Shown here: in pieces, positions 36,799 to 45,235 of the stretch
How positions within the stretch are numbered: the first letter of the stretch is position 1
Layout of the letters: the number at the start of each line of letters is the position of its first letter
Assembly: GCF_024449025.1 (NCBI RefSeq)
Contig: NZ_JAHLKM010000015.1
Location: 1 to 63,661, forward strand
DNA: 63,661 bases
Reading direction: 5' to 3'
Source: Natronomonas aquatica
Lineage (GTDB): Archaea > Halobacteriota > Halobacteria > Halobacteriales > Haloarculaceae
Notes under the pieces: generated by a model
Told to the model about the DNA's origin: nothing
Seen by the model: only the letters and a program-made list of their open reading frames with translations
Databases searched by the model: none
Position numbers and translations under genes: made by a program

Positions 36799-37209
36799 AT
36801 GAGCAGCGATGGGACGATAACCGAACGGTCGGGGGGCGAGTCGGCCGCCGAGACGACGGTCGAGGTCCGGTGTACCGGGCACGTCCGAACCGAGATCGGA
36901 GAACACAGCTTCGAGTACTCGTTTGCGGGCTCGACGCTCCGTGCGTTCCTCGAGGCGTTCTTCGAGGAGTACGACGTCGCCGACATGCTCATCGCCGAGA
37001 CCGAAGACGAAGCGCGGACGAACGGCTGGGCGCCGACGGACGACGATCCCCCCGGAGCGTGGGAGAAGAACCCCGAGGGCGAACAGACCCGCGCGTTCGC
37101 CCGCGTGGCGATCAACGGGCAGTTCAACGAACACCTCGAGGGACTCGACACCGAACTCGAGGACGGCGACCGCGTCGCGCTGATGTATCCGTTTATGTTC
37201 TGCTGTTGA
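36799..37209 (+). CDS. MoaD/ThiS-like beta-grasp protein ending in Cys-Cys
   Basis: 136-residue protein with a MoaD/SAMP-like fold suggested by STLRAFLEAFFEEYD early and the C-terminal VAINGQFNEHLEGLDTELED followed by GDRVALMYPFMF. Active MoaD, ThiS and SAMP proteins end in Gly-Gly for adenylation by an E1 enzyme; this one ends in FCC. It therefore either uses different chemistry, needs no activation, or is not a sulfur carrier. The middle insert with DEARTNGWAPTDDDPPG is long for MoaD. Start 36799 is preferred over 36754 (MFGGIPRGG), which adds a non-family extension. Confidence 0.7.
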   Translation: MSSDGTITERSGGESAAETTVEVRCTGHVRTEIGEHSFEYSFAGSTLRAFLEAFFEEYDVADMLIAETEDEARTNGWAPTDDDPPGAWEKNPEGEQTRAFARVAINGQFNEHLEGLDTELEDGDRVALMYPFMFCC

Positions 37210-37296
37210 GCGATCGGACGCCGATACCGCCGCGGGCGTTTCTCCGAACGGAAGCCGGCCGACGTACCGAACCTGTATGAAGACCGCGCTACGGTT

Positions 37297-37746
37297 TCAG
37301 TCCCCGACCGCTATCTCCGCGGAGTCGGTCGCTTCGGCGCGGATCGCCCCCCGGTCCGGATCGATACCGAGTCGGTGGCGGGAAAGATACGGGGCGAGCA
37401 TCTCCACGGAGGCCACCCCGCGGTAGTCGGTGCCCTCGACGACGGGGAGCTGTCCCATTCCGTGTTCTCGCATCGTGTCGGCGACCTCGATGAGTGTCGA
37501 CTCGGGCGAGACCGTCGGGACGGGCGTCGACATGACCGCCCTCACGTCCAGTGGGGAGTCCGTCTCGGCGACCATGGCGACGATATCCGATTCGGTGACG
37601 ATCCCCTCGACCGTGTCGTCTTCGAGGACGACAACCGCGGGAACGTCGGCTCGGCGGAGCAATCGTGCGGCTTCAGTCGTCGACGTGCCGGGGGAAACCG
37701 TCGGCGCCGACGCGGGAATGATGTCTCTGATTAGTGACGAGATCAT
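37297..37746 (-). CDS. CBS-domain pair protein
   Basis: 149 residues, two CBS repeats (about 8-62 and 68-128): each ends in the usual D-V-P-A-V-V-V / G-Q-L-P-V-V strand followed by GIVTESDIV or GVASVEMLA. Such pairs bind adenine nucleotides or SAM and act as energy sensors, but no partner domain is present. The AT-rich sequence AAAGTTTAGTAATAG upstream may contain the promoter (about 25-30 bp before ATG 37746). Confidence 0.88.
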   Translation of the reverse strand: MISSLIRDIIPASAPTVSPGTSTTEAARLLRRADVPAVVVLEDDTVEGIVTESDIVAMVAETDSPLDVRAVMSTPVPTVSPESTLIEVADTMREHGMGQLPVVEGTDYRGVASVEMLAPYLSRHRLGIDPDRGAIRAEATDSAEIAVGD

Positions 37747-37751
37747 GTTGT

Positions 37752-37876
37752 GAGCAAAGCTATTACTAAACTTTATTACGATAGGTCCTTGTCAGCCCGC
37801 CACTCGGCAGAGTCAGTCACATCACGCACGACATCCACACCACTTATTGATGAGAATATCTTGGGAGCAAAGCTAT
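37752..37876. repeat. 12-bp direct repeat around the end of the orphan gene
   Basis: GAGCAAAGCTAT occurs at 37752-37763 and again at 37865-37876, followed in both by similar AT-rich sequence (CTAA...TTACGA). The first copy is between the CBS and orphan genes, the second inside the 3' part of the orphan gene. It may be a relic of an integration or duplication event, or chance. Confidence 0.4.
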
Positions 37877-38285
37877 CGCTAACTCTTACGACGATTTGTT
37901 CATCTTTGAGTTTGACTGTCCCACTCTTCGGGCCCTTATCTGAGTTTGTCGGGGTACTAGGAGGAATGTGTAGATTGTCTTCGACAGTCATAACAGCAAC
38001 GGGTATCCCAGGAACTTCACGACGAGTTACTTCCTTTCTGTTCCACCAGGCAACGCTGCCAGTACTATGATCTGGCTTAACTGGATCACTCCATCCTTCA
38101 AAAACGTATAACGTTCCTTCTGGGTCTTGAACAGCGACAAGTTTCCGCCAGTCAGCGATATGCAATTTATATGGGTCTCTTCCACCCTTATGGAGAACAT
38201 AGTACGATGAACCCCCGTTTCTAAAAGCATGAGCGTGTTGGATCCGATTCTTTTTATTATCGAAATCATCTCCTGTCTCAAACAT
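37776..38285 (-). CDS. Orphan hypothetical protein in an AT-rich islet
   Basis: 169 residues, no family recognised. Unlike its neighbours it is rich in Lys, Asn and Ser and not strongly acidic, and its DNA is clearly AT-richer with codons such as AAA, AAT and TTT. No signal peptide or membrane segment; SVAWWNRKEVTRREVPGIP and RDPYKLHIADWRKLVAVQDP suggest a compact beta-rich domain. A TATA-like TTATAATTATC lies about 27-30 bp upstream of ATG 38285, so it is likely expressed. Composition points to recent transfer, perhaps from a virus or plasmid. Confidence 0.65.
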   Translation of the reverse strand: MFETGDDFDNKKNRIQHAHAFRNGGSSYYVLHKGGRDPYKLHIADWRKLVAVQDPEGTLYVFEGWSDPVKPDHSTGSVAWWNRKEVTRREVPGIPVAVMTVEDNLHIPPSTPTNSDKGPKSGTVKLKDEQIVVRVSDSFAPKIFSSISGVDVVRDVTDSAEWRADKDLS

Positions 38286-38515
38286 TTTATTAGCTACCTG
38301 ATAATTATAATCTGAGGTCTTTATGCTTATGATGGAACAGCCGGGGTTCTCTGTGGCGGCTGACGGAGCATATGAACTGTTCTATGAAACTCTCTGTAAT
38401 GGTTTTTCCCCAGCCGACGCGAGAGAGCCCGTTCTCAGACGGTCAAACGTACAGAGCGACACCGAAAACGCGGCTCCGGAACGCACAAACCGACCCGGCG
38501 TCTGTTCGAACGTAG
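38286..38515. other. AT-rich intergenic region upstream of truA
   Basis: 230 bp with mixed composition: the first 60 bp hold the promoter of the orphan gene, the rest grades back to host-like GC. A plus-strand reading frame starting at 38323 runs into truA, but its codons look non-coding. No promoter for truA is obvious; nothing else recognised. Confidence 0.5.
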
Positions 38516-39322
38516 ATGCGCGCGTTCCGGCTCGCCTACGACGGGACCGAATACCGCGGATTCCAGCGACAGCCACACGGCGAGACCGTCGAAGACGCCC
38601 TCTTCGACGCTCTGTTGGACCTCGAGGTCGAGTTTGAGGACGGCTCGCCGGTCGGCTACGCGGCGGCGGGACGGACGGACGCCGGCGTCTCCGCGCGCGC
38701 CCAGACGGTCGCCTTCGGGGCGCCGGCCTGGCTCTCGCCGCGCGCGCTCAACGGCGAACTCCCGGCGTCGGTCCGTGCGTGGGCCGCCGCGGACGTTCCG
38801 GAGCCCTTCCATGCGACCCACGACGCCGCCGCACGCGCCTATCGATACTTTCTGTACGCACCCGAAGCCGACGACGGTCTGGCCGAGAAAGCGGCCACAG
38901 AACTGTCCGGCGAACACGATTTTCACAATTTCACGCCGGACGACGAGGGGACCGAACGGGCGCTTTCGGTGTCCGTTCGTCGGGACGGCGCGTTCCTCGT
39001 CGTCGATTGCCGGGCGGGCGGCTTCGCCAGACGGCTCGTTCGCCGGCTCGTTTCGGTACTCGATGCCGTCGCCGCCGGAAAACGACCGCCGGAATTCATC
39101 GATCGGGCGCTTGCCCCGGCGCCGCTTTCGGGACCCCGGGGGATCGGTTCGGCCGCCCCCGAGCCGCTCGTTCTCGTCGACGTCCGCTACCCTGGCGTCG
39201 AGTTCGGCGTCGACGATCGGGCGCTGGATGCCGTCCGCGAGGTCTTCGAACGGCGGCGACGACGGCGGCTCGCCGGCGCCCGCGTGGCCGGAGAGCTTTT
39301 GGCGGTCGAACCGTCCGAGTGA
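38516..39322 (+). CDS. truA: tRNA pseudouridine synthase A
   Basis: 268-residue TruA, which makes pseudouridine in the tRNA anticodon stem-loop. The catalytic Asp is at residue 55 in AAGRTDAGVSARAQ; other family features are AYDGTEYRGFQRQP at the start and HDFHNFTPDD. Begins MRAFRLAYDG at ATG 38516, directly after the AT-rich islet, so its promoter may be affected by that insertion. Confidence 0.94.
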   Translation: MRAFRLAYDGTEYRGFQRQPHGETVEDALFDALLDLEVEFEDGSPVGYAAAGRTDAGVSARAQTVAFGAPAWLSPRALNGELPASVRAWAAADVPEPFHATHDAAARAYRYFLYAPEADDGLAEKAATELSGEHDFHNFTPDDEGTERALSVSVRRDGAFLVVDCRAGGFARRLVRRLVSVLDAVAAGKRPPEFIDRALAPAPLSGPRGIGSAAPEPLVLVDVRYPGVEFGVDDRALDAVREVFERRRRRRLAGARVAGELLAVEPSE

Positions 39323-39392
39323 GCCCGCGTTTCGAATCCGAGCCGCGCCGTCGGACGACGGGTTTAGGGTATCGCTACCCGTATCATACCAC

Positions 39393-41183
39393 ATGAGTTC
39401 CGTGCCCGAGCGAAGCGAGATCGACGACGCCTACACCTGGGATCTGACCGATCTGTTTGCCGATGACGGGGCGTGGGAAGAGACCTACGCCGAAACGGAG
39501 GAACGGATCGAGGAACTGTCGGCCTACGAGGGTCGTGTCACCGAGAGCGCCGCGACGCTGGAGGCGGTCCTGGGGCTTCGGGAATCGATCATGCGCGATG
39601 TCTCGAACCTCTCGGCGTACGCCCGGATGCGGAAGGACGAAGACACGACGGATCAGACCTACCAGGCACTCGCCGCGCGGGGCCGCTCGCTCGCGGCCGA
39701 CGCCTCGAGCGCCGCGAGCTACATCGAACCCGAGCTACAGGAACTCGATCGGGAAACCGTCGCGGGGCTGATCGAGGAGAACCCCGCCCTCGAGACCTAC
39801 GAACACTACTTCGACGACACGCTGCGGATGAAGCCCCACACCCGGTCGGCGGAGATCGAGGCGATTTTGGCCGATCTGAGCGAGGTGACCGGCGCGGCCG
39901 GGGACGTCTACAACATGCTGACGAACGCAGACATGGAGTTTCCGGCCGTCGAGGGTCCCGACGGCGACGCCCGGCGGATCACGCTCTCGAACTTCACGAA
40001 GCTCCAGAAACACCCCGATCGGGCGTTCCGACGGCGGGTCTACGAGGCCTTCTACGACGAGTGGGAGGAGTACCGCAACAGCGTCGGAACCGCCTACAAG
40101 AACAGCGTCAAAGCCGACGAGAAACTCGCCGCGGCGAGACACTACGACGCCGCCCGGGAGGCCGCCCTCGATGGGCCCAACGTCCCCGTCTCGGTCTACA
40201 ACACGCTGGTCGAGACTGTCGAGGCGAACCTCGATGTTCTGCATCGACACGCCGAACTCAAACGCGAGGCGCTCGGACTCGAGGAACTCTGGATGTGGGA
40301 TCTATACGCCCCGATGGCCGACGGCGAGAGCCCGGATCTCGAATACGATCGGGCCAGAGAGTACGTGATCGAGGCCGTCGCACCCCTCGGGGACGCGTAT
40401 CGAGACCGGATGGCTGAAGGGCTCGACTCGCGGTGGGTCGACGTCTACGAGACGAAGAACAAACAGTCGGGCGCCTACAGCGGCGGCACCTACGACAGCC
40501 AGCCGTACATCCTGATGAACTACCAGGACGACATCGCCTCGATGTACACGCTGGCCCACGAACTCGGCCACTCGATGCACTCCGAGCTGACGAGCGAATC
40601 CCAGCCGTACGTCTACTCGGGCTATGAGATCTTCGTCGCCGAGGTCGCCTCGACGGTCAACGAGGCGCTTTTGACGCAGCACCTGCTGGAGACGGTCGAC
40701 GACGACCGGTTCCGCCGGCACGTCATCGACGAGTACCTCGAGCGGTTCCGTTCGACGCTGTTCAGACAGACGATGTTCGCGGACTTCGAGCACCGCGCTC
40801 ACGAACTCGAGCAGGCGGGGGAGGCCCTGACGCCGGATCGGCTCGACGACCTCTACCGCGGGCTGAAAGCGGAGTACTACGAGCCCGCCGCCGTCGACGA
40901 CCGTATCGCCCGTGAGTGGATGCGGATCCCCCACTTCTATCGGGCCTACTACGTGTATCAGTACGCGACCGGGATCAGCGCGGCCAACGCGATCGTCGAC
41001 CGGATCACGAGCGACGGCGAGTCCGCGGCGGCCGACTACCGGGAGTTCCTCCGGTCGGGGTCGAAGGCGTATCCGCTGGAGTTGCTCGAAACCGCCGGCA
41101 TCGACATGTCGACGTCCGATCCCGTCGAGGCAGCCATCGAACGGTACGACGAGACCCTCGGGGAGTTCGAGTCACTGAGGTAG
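39393..41183 (+). CDS. pepF: Oligoendopeptidase F
   Basis: 596-residue M3 metallopeptidase that cleaves oligopeptides in the cytoplasm. Zinc site HELGH at 389-393 (catalytic Glu390) within TLAHELGHSMHSE, with the third ligand in the downstream VAEVASTVNEALL. Family signatures are SGAYSGGTYDSQPYILMNY and FYRAYYVYQYATGISAAN. Start ATG 39393 (MSSVPERSEIDDAYTWDL) chosen over the long open frame upstream, which lies across truA; a TATA-like GGTTTAGGG lies about 28 bp before it. Confidence 0.95.
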   Translation: MSSVPERSEIDDAYTWDLTDLFADDGAWEETYAETEERIEELSAYEGRVTESAATLEAVLGLRESIMRDVSNLSAYARMRKDEDTTDQTYQALAARGRSLAADASSAASYIEPELQELDRETVAGLIEENPALETYEHYFDDTLRMKPHTRSAEIEAILADLSEVTGAAGDVYNMLTNADMEFPAVEGPDGDARRITLSNFTKLQKHPDRAFRRRVYEAFYDEWEEYRNSVGTAYKNSVKADEKLAAARHYDAAREAALDGPNVPVSVYNTLVETVEANLDVLHRHAELKREALGLEELWMWDLYAPMADGESPDLEYDRAREYVIEAVAPLGDAYRDRMAEGLDSRWVDVYETKNKQSGAYSGGTYDSQPYILMNYQDDIASMYTLAHELGHSMHSELTSESQPYVYSGYEIFVAEVASTVNEALLTQHLLETVDDDRFRRHVIDEYLERFRSTLFRQTMFADFEHRAHELEQAGEALTPDRLDDLYRGLKAEYYEPAAVDDRIAREWMRIPHFYRAYYVYQYATGISAANAIVDRITSDGESAAADYREFLRSGSKAYPLELLETAGIDMSTSDPVEAAIERYDETLGEFESLR

Positions 41184-41260
41184 ACCGGGACCAGGCGACC
41201 GAACGATCGATCGAGGACGGCATGATACCGGGTGTCGCAAGCGTCTCCCCCACCCAAAGG

Positions 41261-41270
41261 CCCTTTTAAC
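41261..41270 (+). promoter_or_regulatory. TATA box for pan
   Basis: CCCTTTTAAC is centred about 28 bp before ATG 41293, fitting a leaderless transcript. Confidence 0.65.
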
Positions 41271-41292
41271 CTCCGACCCGTAGCCGTCACTA

Positions 41293-42510
41293 ATGTCGCA
41301 TAGCCCCTCGCTCCCGGACCGGCCGACGCTCAACCTCGATCCCGACATGCCGGTCGAGGAGCGGCTGGCCGCGCTTCGGAATCACTTTCTCGACGTTTCA
41401 CGGGTCCACGACGAGCTGACGGCCCAGCTCGAAACCGCACGGGACCGCCAATCGGAACTCCGCGAGGAGGTAACGGACCTCCAGGCGGAAAACGAGGCGC
41501 TGAAGACCTCCTCTCTGTATCTGGCGACAGTCGAGGAACTGACCGACGATCAGGTACTGCTCAAACAACACGGCAACAACCAGGAAGTGCTGACCGACGT
41601 CTCGCCGCGGCTCTACGAACGGCTGGAGGCCGGCGACCGGGTCGCGATCAACGATTCCTTTGCCATCCAGACCGTCCTCGACGCCGAGACCGACGCGCGC
41701 GCACAGGCGATGGAGATATCCGAGAAACCGGACGTCGTCTACGAGGATATCGGCGGGCTCGAGACCCAGATACAGGAGGTACGGGAGGCCGTCGAGGACC
41801 CCCTGACCAACCCGGAGAAGTTCAGCGAAGTCGGCATCGATCCGCCGACCGGCGTCCTGTTGTACGGCCCGCCGGGAACCGGCAAGACGATGCTCGCGAA
41901 AGCCGTCGCCAACCGGACCGACGCCACCTTCATCAAGATGGCCGGCTCCGAACTCGTCCAGAAGTTCATCGGCGAGGGGGCGCGGCTGGTCCGGGATCTC
42001 TTCGAGATGGCCGAAGAGCGGGAGCCGGCGATCATCTTCATCGACGAGATCGACGCGATCGCCTCGAAGCGGACCGAATCGAAGACCTCCGGCGACGCCG
42101 AGGTCCAGCGGACGATGATGCAGCTGCTCTCGGAGATGGACGGCTTCGATCAGCGCGGCGACATCTCGATCATCGCGGCGACGAACCGCTTCGACATGCT
42201 CGATCGCGCCATCCTCCGGCCCGGCCGCTTCGATCGACTCATCGAAGTGCCCGAACCCGACGCCGAAGGGCGCGAACAGATCCTGAAGATTCACACCCGC
42301 GGGATGATGCTCGCATCCGAGATCGATCTCGCCTCGATCGCGGCCGACACCGAGGGGTTCTCCGGGGCCGAACTCGAGAGCCTCGCGACCGAGGCCGGGA
42401 TGTTCGCCATCCGTGACGGCCGGACGGAGGTCACACGGGCGGACTTCGGATCTGCCCTCGAAAAGATCGAAAACGACGAGTCGCCGGGAACCCCGATCGC
42501 CTTCTACTGA
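41293..42510 (+). CDS. pan: Proteasome-activating nucleotidase (PAN)
   Basis: 405-residue AAA ATPase that unfolds substrates for the 20S proteasome. N-terminal coiled coil (about 20-75), OB domain, then the AAA module with Walker A GPPGTGKT at 192-199, Walker [12 protein letters not shown] and the second region of homology [20 protein letters not shown]. The C terminus is PIAFY, with Tyr as the final residue, whereas the docking HbYX motif has Tyr second to last. Followed within 10 nt by a tandem repeat region. Confidence 0.95.
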   Translation: MSHSPSLPDRPTLNLDPDMPVEERLAALRNHFLDVSRVHDELTAQLETARDRQSELREEVTDLQAENEALKTSSLYLATVEELTDDQVLLKQHGNNQEVLTDVSPRLYERLEAGDRVAINDSFAIQTVLDAETDARAQAMEISEKPDVVYEDIGGLETQIQEVREAVEDPLTNPEKFSEVGIDPPTGVLLYGPPGTGKTMLAKAVANRTDATFIKMAGSELVQKFIGEGARLVRDLFEMAEEREPAIIFIDEIDAIASKRTESKTSGDAEVQRTMMQLLSEMDGFDQRGDISIIAATNRFDMLDRAILRPGRFDRLIEVPEPDAEGREQILKIHTRGMMLASEIDLASIAADTEGFSGAELESLATEAGMFAIRDGRTEVTRADFGSALEKIENDESPGTPIAFY

Positions 42511-42520
42511 CCGGCCGCTC

Positions 42521-42567
42521 CGTTCCGTTTCGTTCCGTTTCGTTCCGTTTCTTTCCGTTCCGTTCGG
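42521..42567. repeat. Decamer tandem repeat CGTTCCGTTT
   Basis: Three perfect copies of CGTTCCGTTT (42521-42550) followed by degenerate copies (CTTTCCGTTC, CGTTCGG). It starts 10 nt after the pan stop and lies in the region where the fasciclin frame reads through in the opposite direction. Possibly slipped-strand expansion. Confidence 0.85.
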
Positions 42568-42590
42568 TACCGTGTCGATCGCACCCGCAG

Positions 42591-43002
42591 GTTCGGGGGA
42601 GCAACACGCCGTCGATGGCGTGGATAACGCCGTTCGACGACTCGGTGTCGGTCACAGCGATCTCGGCCTGATCGCCGTTCAGCGCCGTACCGTCGACTGC
42701 GATCGGGTCCCCGTTCAGGTCGGCAGTTGAGACGCGTCGAGGACCGATTCGGCGTACCGCCGTCCCGGTGTGACGTGATAGGTAAGGACGTCCGAAAGAA
42801 ACTCGTCGTCGAGGTCGCCGACGTTGTCTTCGGTGATCCCGACAGCGTTGAACGCCTCGTCGGTCGGCGCGAACACCGTCAGCTGTCTGTCGTCGCTCGC
42901 TCCGTCCCGTCCGGCGGCGCTCGCGGCACCGACGCCGCCGGCCAACAGGAGACCTGTGCTTCCGAGCGTCTTCAGAACGCTCCGTCGTTTGGGTTCTCTC
43001 AT
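42591..43002 (-). pseudogene. Fasciclin-domain (FAS1) secreted protein, frameshifted
   Basis: From ATG 43002 an export signal (MREPKRRSVLKTLGSTGLLL, twin-Arg type) leads into a FAS1 domain (LTVFAPTDEAFNAVGI, FLSDVLTYHVTPGRRY) that stops at 42715 just after QLPT. The rest of the domain (LNGDPIAVDGTALNGDQAEI, NGVIHAIDGVLLP) is in the neighbouring frame; one extra C in the ACC|TGAAC junction would restore it. The restored frame has no stop after VLLP and runs through the decamer repeat to 42431 inside the end of pan, so the 3' end is also damaged. FAS1 proteins mediate surface adhesion. Confidence 0.75.
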
Positions 43003-43139
43003 GGGTTTGTACCCACCGGAACGTCGGTCTGGGCGGTATACGGTCGATTGCCAACTAGTCTGGAGGATTCCGGTCTGATCGGGACGTCAAACGTGCTACC
43101 AGTTAACACAGAGGTCTCAGTATATCTCTGATTGCCAAC

Positions 43140-43293
43140 TATTGACATCCACCCCGCCCTGAAGCGAGAGGATTCCTGACCGCCGTTGGGATATTGTGGT
43201 TTACGAGACGACCTGTTTTTGTGGGGCTATTTGCCCCGTTGATTTGTCGAACAGGCGTACCGATGGCTGTGCCAAACAGCCGTTACTCCTATT
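43140..43293 (-). mobile_element. 3'-end remnant of an IS200/IS605-type TnpB element
   Basis: On the minus strand 43293-43201 encodes NRSNGCLAQPSVRLFDKSTG followed by QIAPQKQVVS and a stop at 43201-43203, which I recognise as the usual C-terminal tail of haloarchaeal TnpB proteins. Downstream (43200-43140) comes the right-end sequence with an inverted-repeat core (CCTCTCGCTTCAGGGCGGGG). Upstream the frame is closed by a stop within a few codons, so only the last 30 or so codons and the end survive. No TnpA or TnpB body is present. Confidence 0.65.
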
Positions 43294-43335
43294 GAATATC
43301 TAACTGTGGATACAAGCACGACTTGGTTCCAATTT

Positions 43336-43375
43336 GTCGGATTCATCCCCGCGCTAAAACACGGGCTTTCTCCTT
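43336..43375 (+). mobile_element. Second transposon right-end-like remnant
   Basis: GGATTCATCCCCGCGCTAAA continuing ACACGGGCTTTCTCCTTG resembles the hairpin right end found after many haloarchaeal TnpB genes on the plus strand. Preceding bases 43302-43322 read in one frame as NCGYKHD, similar to a TnpB zinc-ribbon fragment. Too short to assign to a specific IS. Confidence 0.45.
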
Positions 43376-43514
43376 GAAATTCAGTAAGGTATCGGGCGTA
43401 TCGACGGGCTTGGGCGGTCGGCGAGCCGCCGTTCGGGCGATCACCCTCCGGAACCGAACGCGACGAAACGAACCGTCGAAGCGGCGTCCGGATCCCCGTT
43501 TGAGTCGGATCCAG

Positions 43515-44444
43515 TCAGACCGGCAGGAACCAGCCGTCGTATCCGCCGAGCTGTCCCTCGACGAGATCGAAGAACTGCTGTTGGAGTTCCTCGGTGATCG
43601 GGCCACGGGATCCGTTGCCGATTTCGGTGTCGTCGACGCTCCGGATGGGCGTGACCTCGGCGGCGGTCCCGGTGAAAAACAGCTCGTCGGCGGTGTAGAG
43701 CTCGCCACGGCCGATGGAAGCCTCGTCGTGGACGGTGTAGCCGAGATCGCGGGCGAGTTCGATGACCGTATCACGGGTGATCCCATCGAGGATCGACTCG
43801 GAGAGGCCGGTCGTGAATATCTCGCCGTCGTTCACCATGAAGACGTTCTCGCCGGGACCTTCGGCGACTTTTCCCTCCTTGTTGAGAACGATCGCCTCGA
43901 CGTAGCCGTTCCGGCGGGCCTCCTCGCCGGCCAGCATCGAGTTGAGATAGGGACCCGTCGCCTTCACGTTGGTCGGGATCATGCTCGAGGCGTGTTTCCG
44001 CCACGAGGAGACCATCACGTCGACGCCGTTCTCGATCGCGTCCTCGCCGAGGTACGCGCCCCACGGCCAGCAGGCGACCATCGTCCGTGAGGGACACTCC
44101 TCCGGTGAGACGCCCAGGTTGTTGTACCCGTAGTACACCAGCGGGCGGATATAACAGGACGCGAGGTCCTGCTCGCGGATGAGAGTCAGCGTCGCCTCGG
44201 TGATCTCCTCGCGGGTATGGTCGATGTCGTGGTCGAGCACCTTCGCGGAGTCGAAGAGCCGATCGAGGTGTTCGTCCCAGCGAAACAGCGCCGGGCCGTC
44301 CGCGGTATCGTAACACCGGGCGCCCTCGAAGACGCCGGTGCCGTAGTGTAGCGAGTGGGTCAAGATGTGGGCCTGTGCGTCGTCCCAATCGACGAACTCG
44401 CCGTCCATCCAGATGGTGTCGACGTCCATCTCCTCGAAAGACAT
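43515..44444 (-). CDS. ilvE: Branched-chain amino acid aminotransferase
   Basis: 309-residue class IV PLP aminotransferase, last step of Leu/Ile/Val synthesis and first step of breakdown. The PLP-binding Lys is at 161 in PTNVKATGPYLNSM; family features are THSLHYGTGVFEGARCY, YIRPLVYYGYNNLGVSPE and FFTGTAAEVTPIRSVD. Length is typical. Start ATG 44444. Confidence 0.95.
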   Translation of the reverse strand: MSFEEMDVDTIWMDGEFVDWDDAQAHILTHSLHYGTGVFEGARCYDTADGPALFRWDEHLDRLFDSAKVLDHDIDHTREEITEATLTLIREQDLASCYIRPLVYYGYNNLGVSPEECPSRTMVACWPWGAYLGEDAIENGVDVMVSSWRKHASSMIPTNVKATGPYLNSMLAGEEARRNGYVEAIVLNKEGKVAEGPGENVFMVNDGEIFTTGLSESILDGITRDTVIELARDLGYTVHDEASIGRGELYTADELFFTGTAAEVTPIRSVDDTEIGNGSRGPITEELQQQFFDLVEGQLGGYDGWFLPV

Positions 44445-44569
44445 ATTTCGTCTGTGGGCGGGCCCCGTAATGAGTGTTCACGATTTCCGGGCCGTTTCGG
44501 CCAAGCATGAGCCACGTTCCGGGCGGAAAATCCGGGGAGTTATGCCCCGAAGGACCCAACTGAACACCG

Positions 44570-45235
44570 ATGGGAGTTCTCGAAGACAAGGCCCGCGCCC
44601 GCCTTTTTTATAAGTACCTCTCGCGGGTCTACGATAGGGTCAACCCCTTCATCTGGAACGAGGAGATGCGCGATGAAGCTCTCGAGTGGTTCGGCATCGA
44701 GTCCGGGGACCGCGTCCTCGACGTCGGCTGTGGCACCGGTTTCGCGACCGAAGGGTTACTGGAGTACACCGACGACGTCTGGGGACTCGATCAGTCGGCC
44801 CACCAGCTCGAACGGGCGTTCTCGAAGTTCGGCAAGCGCGGCCCCGTACAGTTCTACCGCGGCGACGCCGAACGGCTCCCCTTCGCCGACGATACCTTCG
44901 ATGCCTACTGGTCGTCGGGATCGATCGAGTACTGGCCCGACCCCGTCGCGGCCCTCCGGGAGGCCCGCCGCGTGACGAAACCCGGCGGTCCCGTCCTGGT
45001 CGTCGGGCCGGATTACCCGAAGACGACGCTCTTCGGGGCGCTGGCCGACGCGATCATGCTGTTTTACGACGAGAACGAGGCCGACCGGATGTTCGCCGAG
45101 GCGGGGTTCGAGGCGTTCGAACACCGCATCCAACAGCGTGCGCCCGGGACGCCGCGGGCGATCACCACGATCGCGCGCGTGCCGGAGGCGGGACCGGCGG
45201 AGGGAGACGGATCGGCGCTCGGGGAGTCGAGCTAG
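44570..45235 (+). CDS. SAM-dependent methyltransferase (MPBQ/menaquinone type)
   Basis: 221-residue class I methyltransferase with motif I VLDVGCGTGFAT near 49-60, an acidic residue after GLDQ for SAM ribose binding, and the motif IEYWPDPVAALREARRVTKPGG. The N terminus (RLFYKYLSRVYDRVNPFIW) resembles enzymes methylating phytyl/prenyl benzoquinols and haloarchaeal quinone-related methyltransferases; a menaquinone role is inferred. Its TAG stop shares CTAG with the stop of the convergent pilin-like gene. TATA-like AGTTATGCCC about 30 bp upstream. Confidence 0.82.
   Translation: MGVLEDKARARLFYKYLSRVYDRVNPFIWNEEMRDEALEWFGIESGDRVLDVGCGTGFATEGLLEYTDDVWGLDQSAHQLERAFSKFGKRGPVQFYRGDAERLPFADDTFDAYWSSGSIEYWPDPVAALREARRVTKPGGPVLVVGPDYPKTTLFGALADAIMLFYDENEADRMFAEAGFEAFEHRIQQRAPGTPRAITTIARVPEAGPAEGDGSALGESS

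Larger units (their letters stand above)
43003..43514. other. 512-bp gene-free region with mobile-element debris
   Basis: From 43003 to about 43135 the sequence is unremarkable and may contain the fasciclin promoter. From about 43140 to 43375 it holds two transposon-end remnants (listed separately). From 43376 to 43514 it is GC-rich host-like sequence leading to the ilvE stop; nothing recognised there. Confidence 0.6.

Noticed and set aside
38323-38637. Plus-strand frame before and into truA
   Set aside because: No start signal or family similarity, and its 3' part is Arg-rich shadow of truA.
42521-42567. Decamer repeat as a CRISPR array
   Set aside because: Copies are contiguous with no spacers and only about 47 bp in all.
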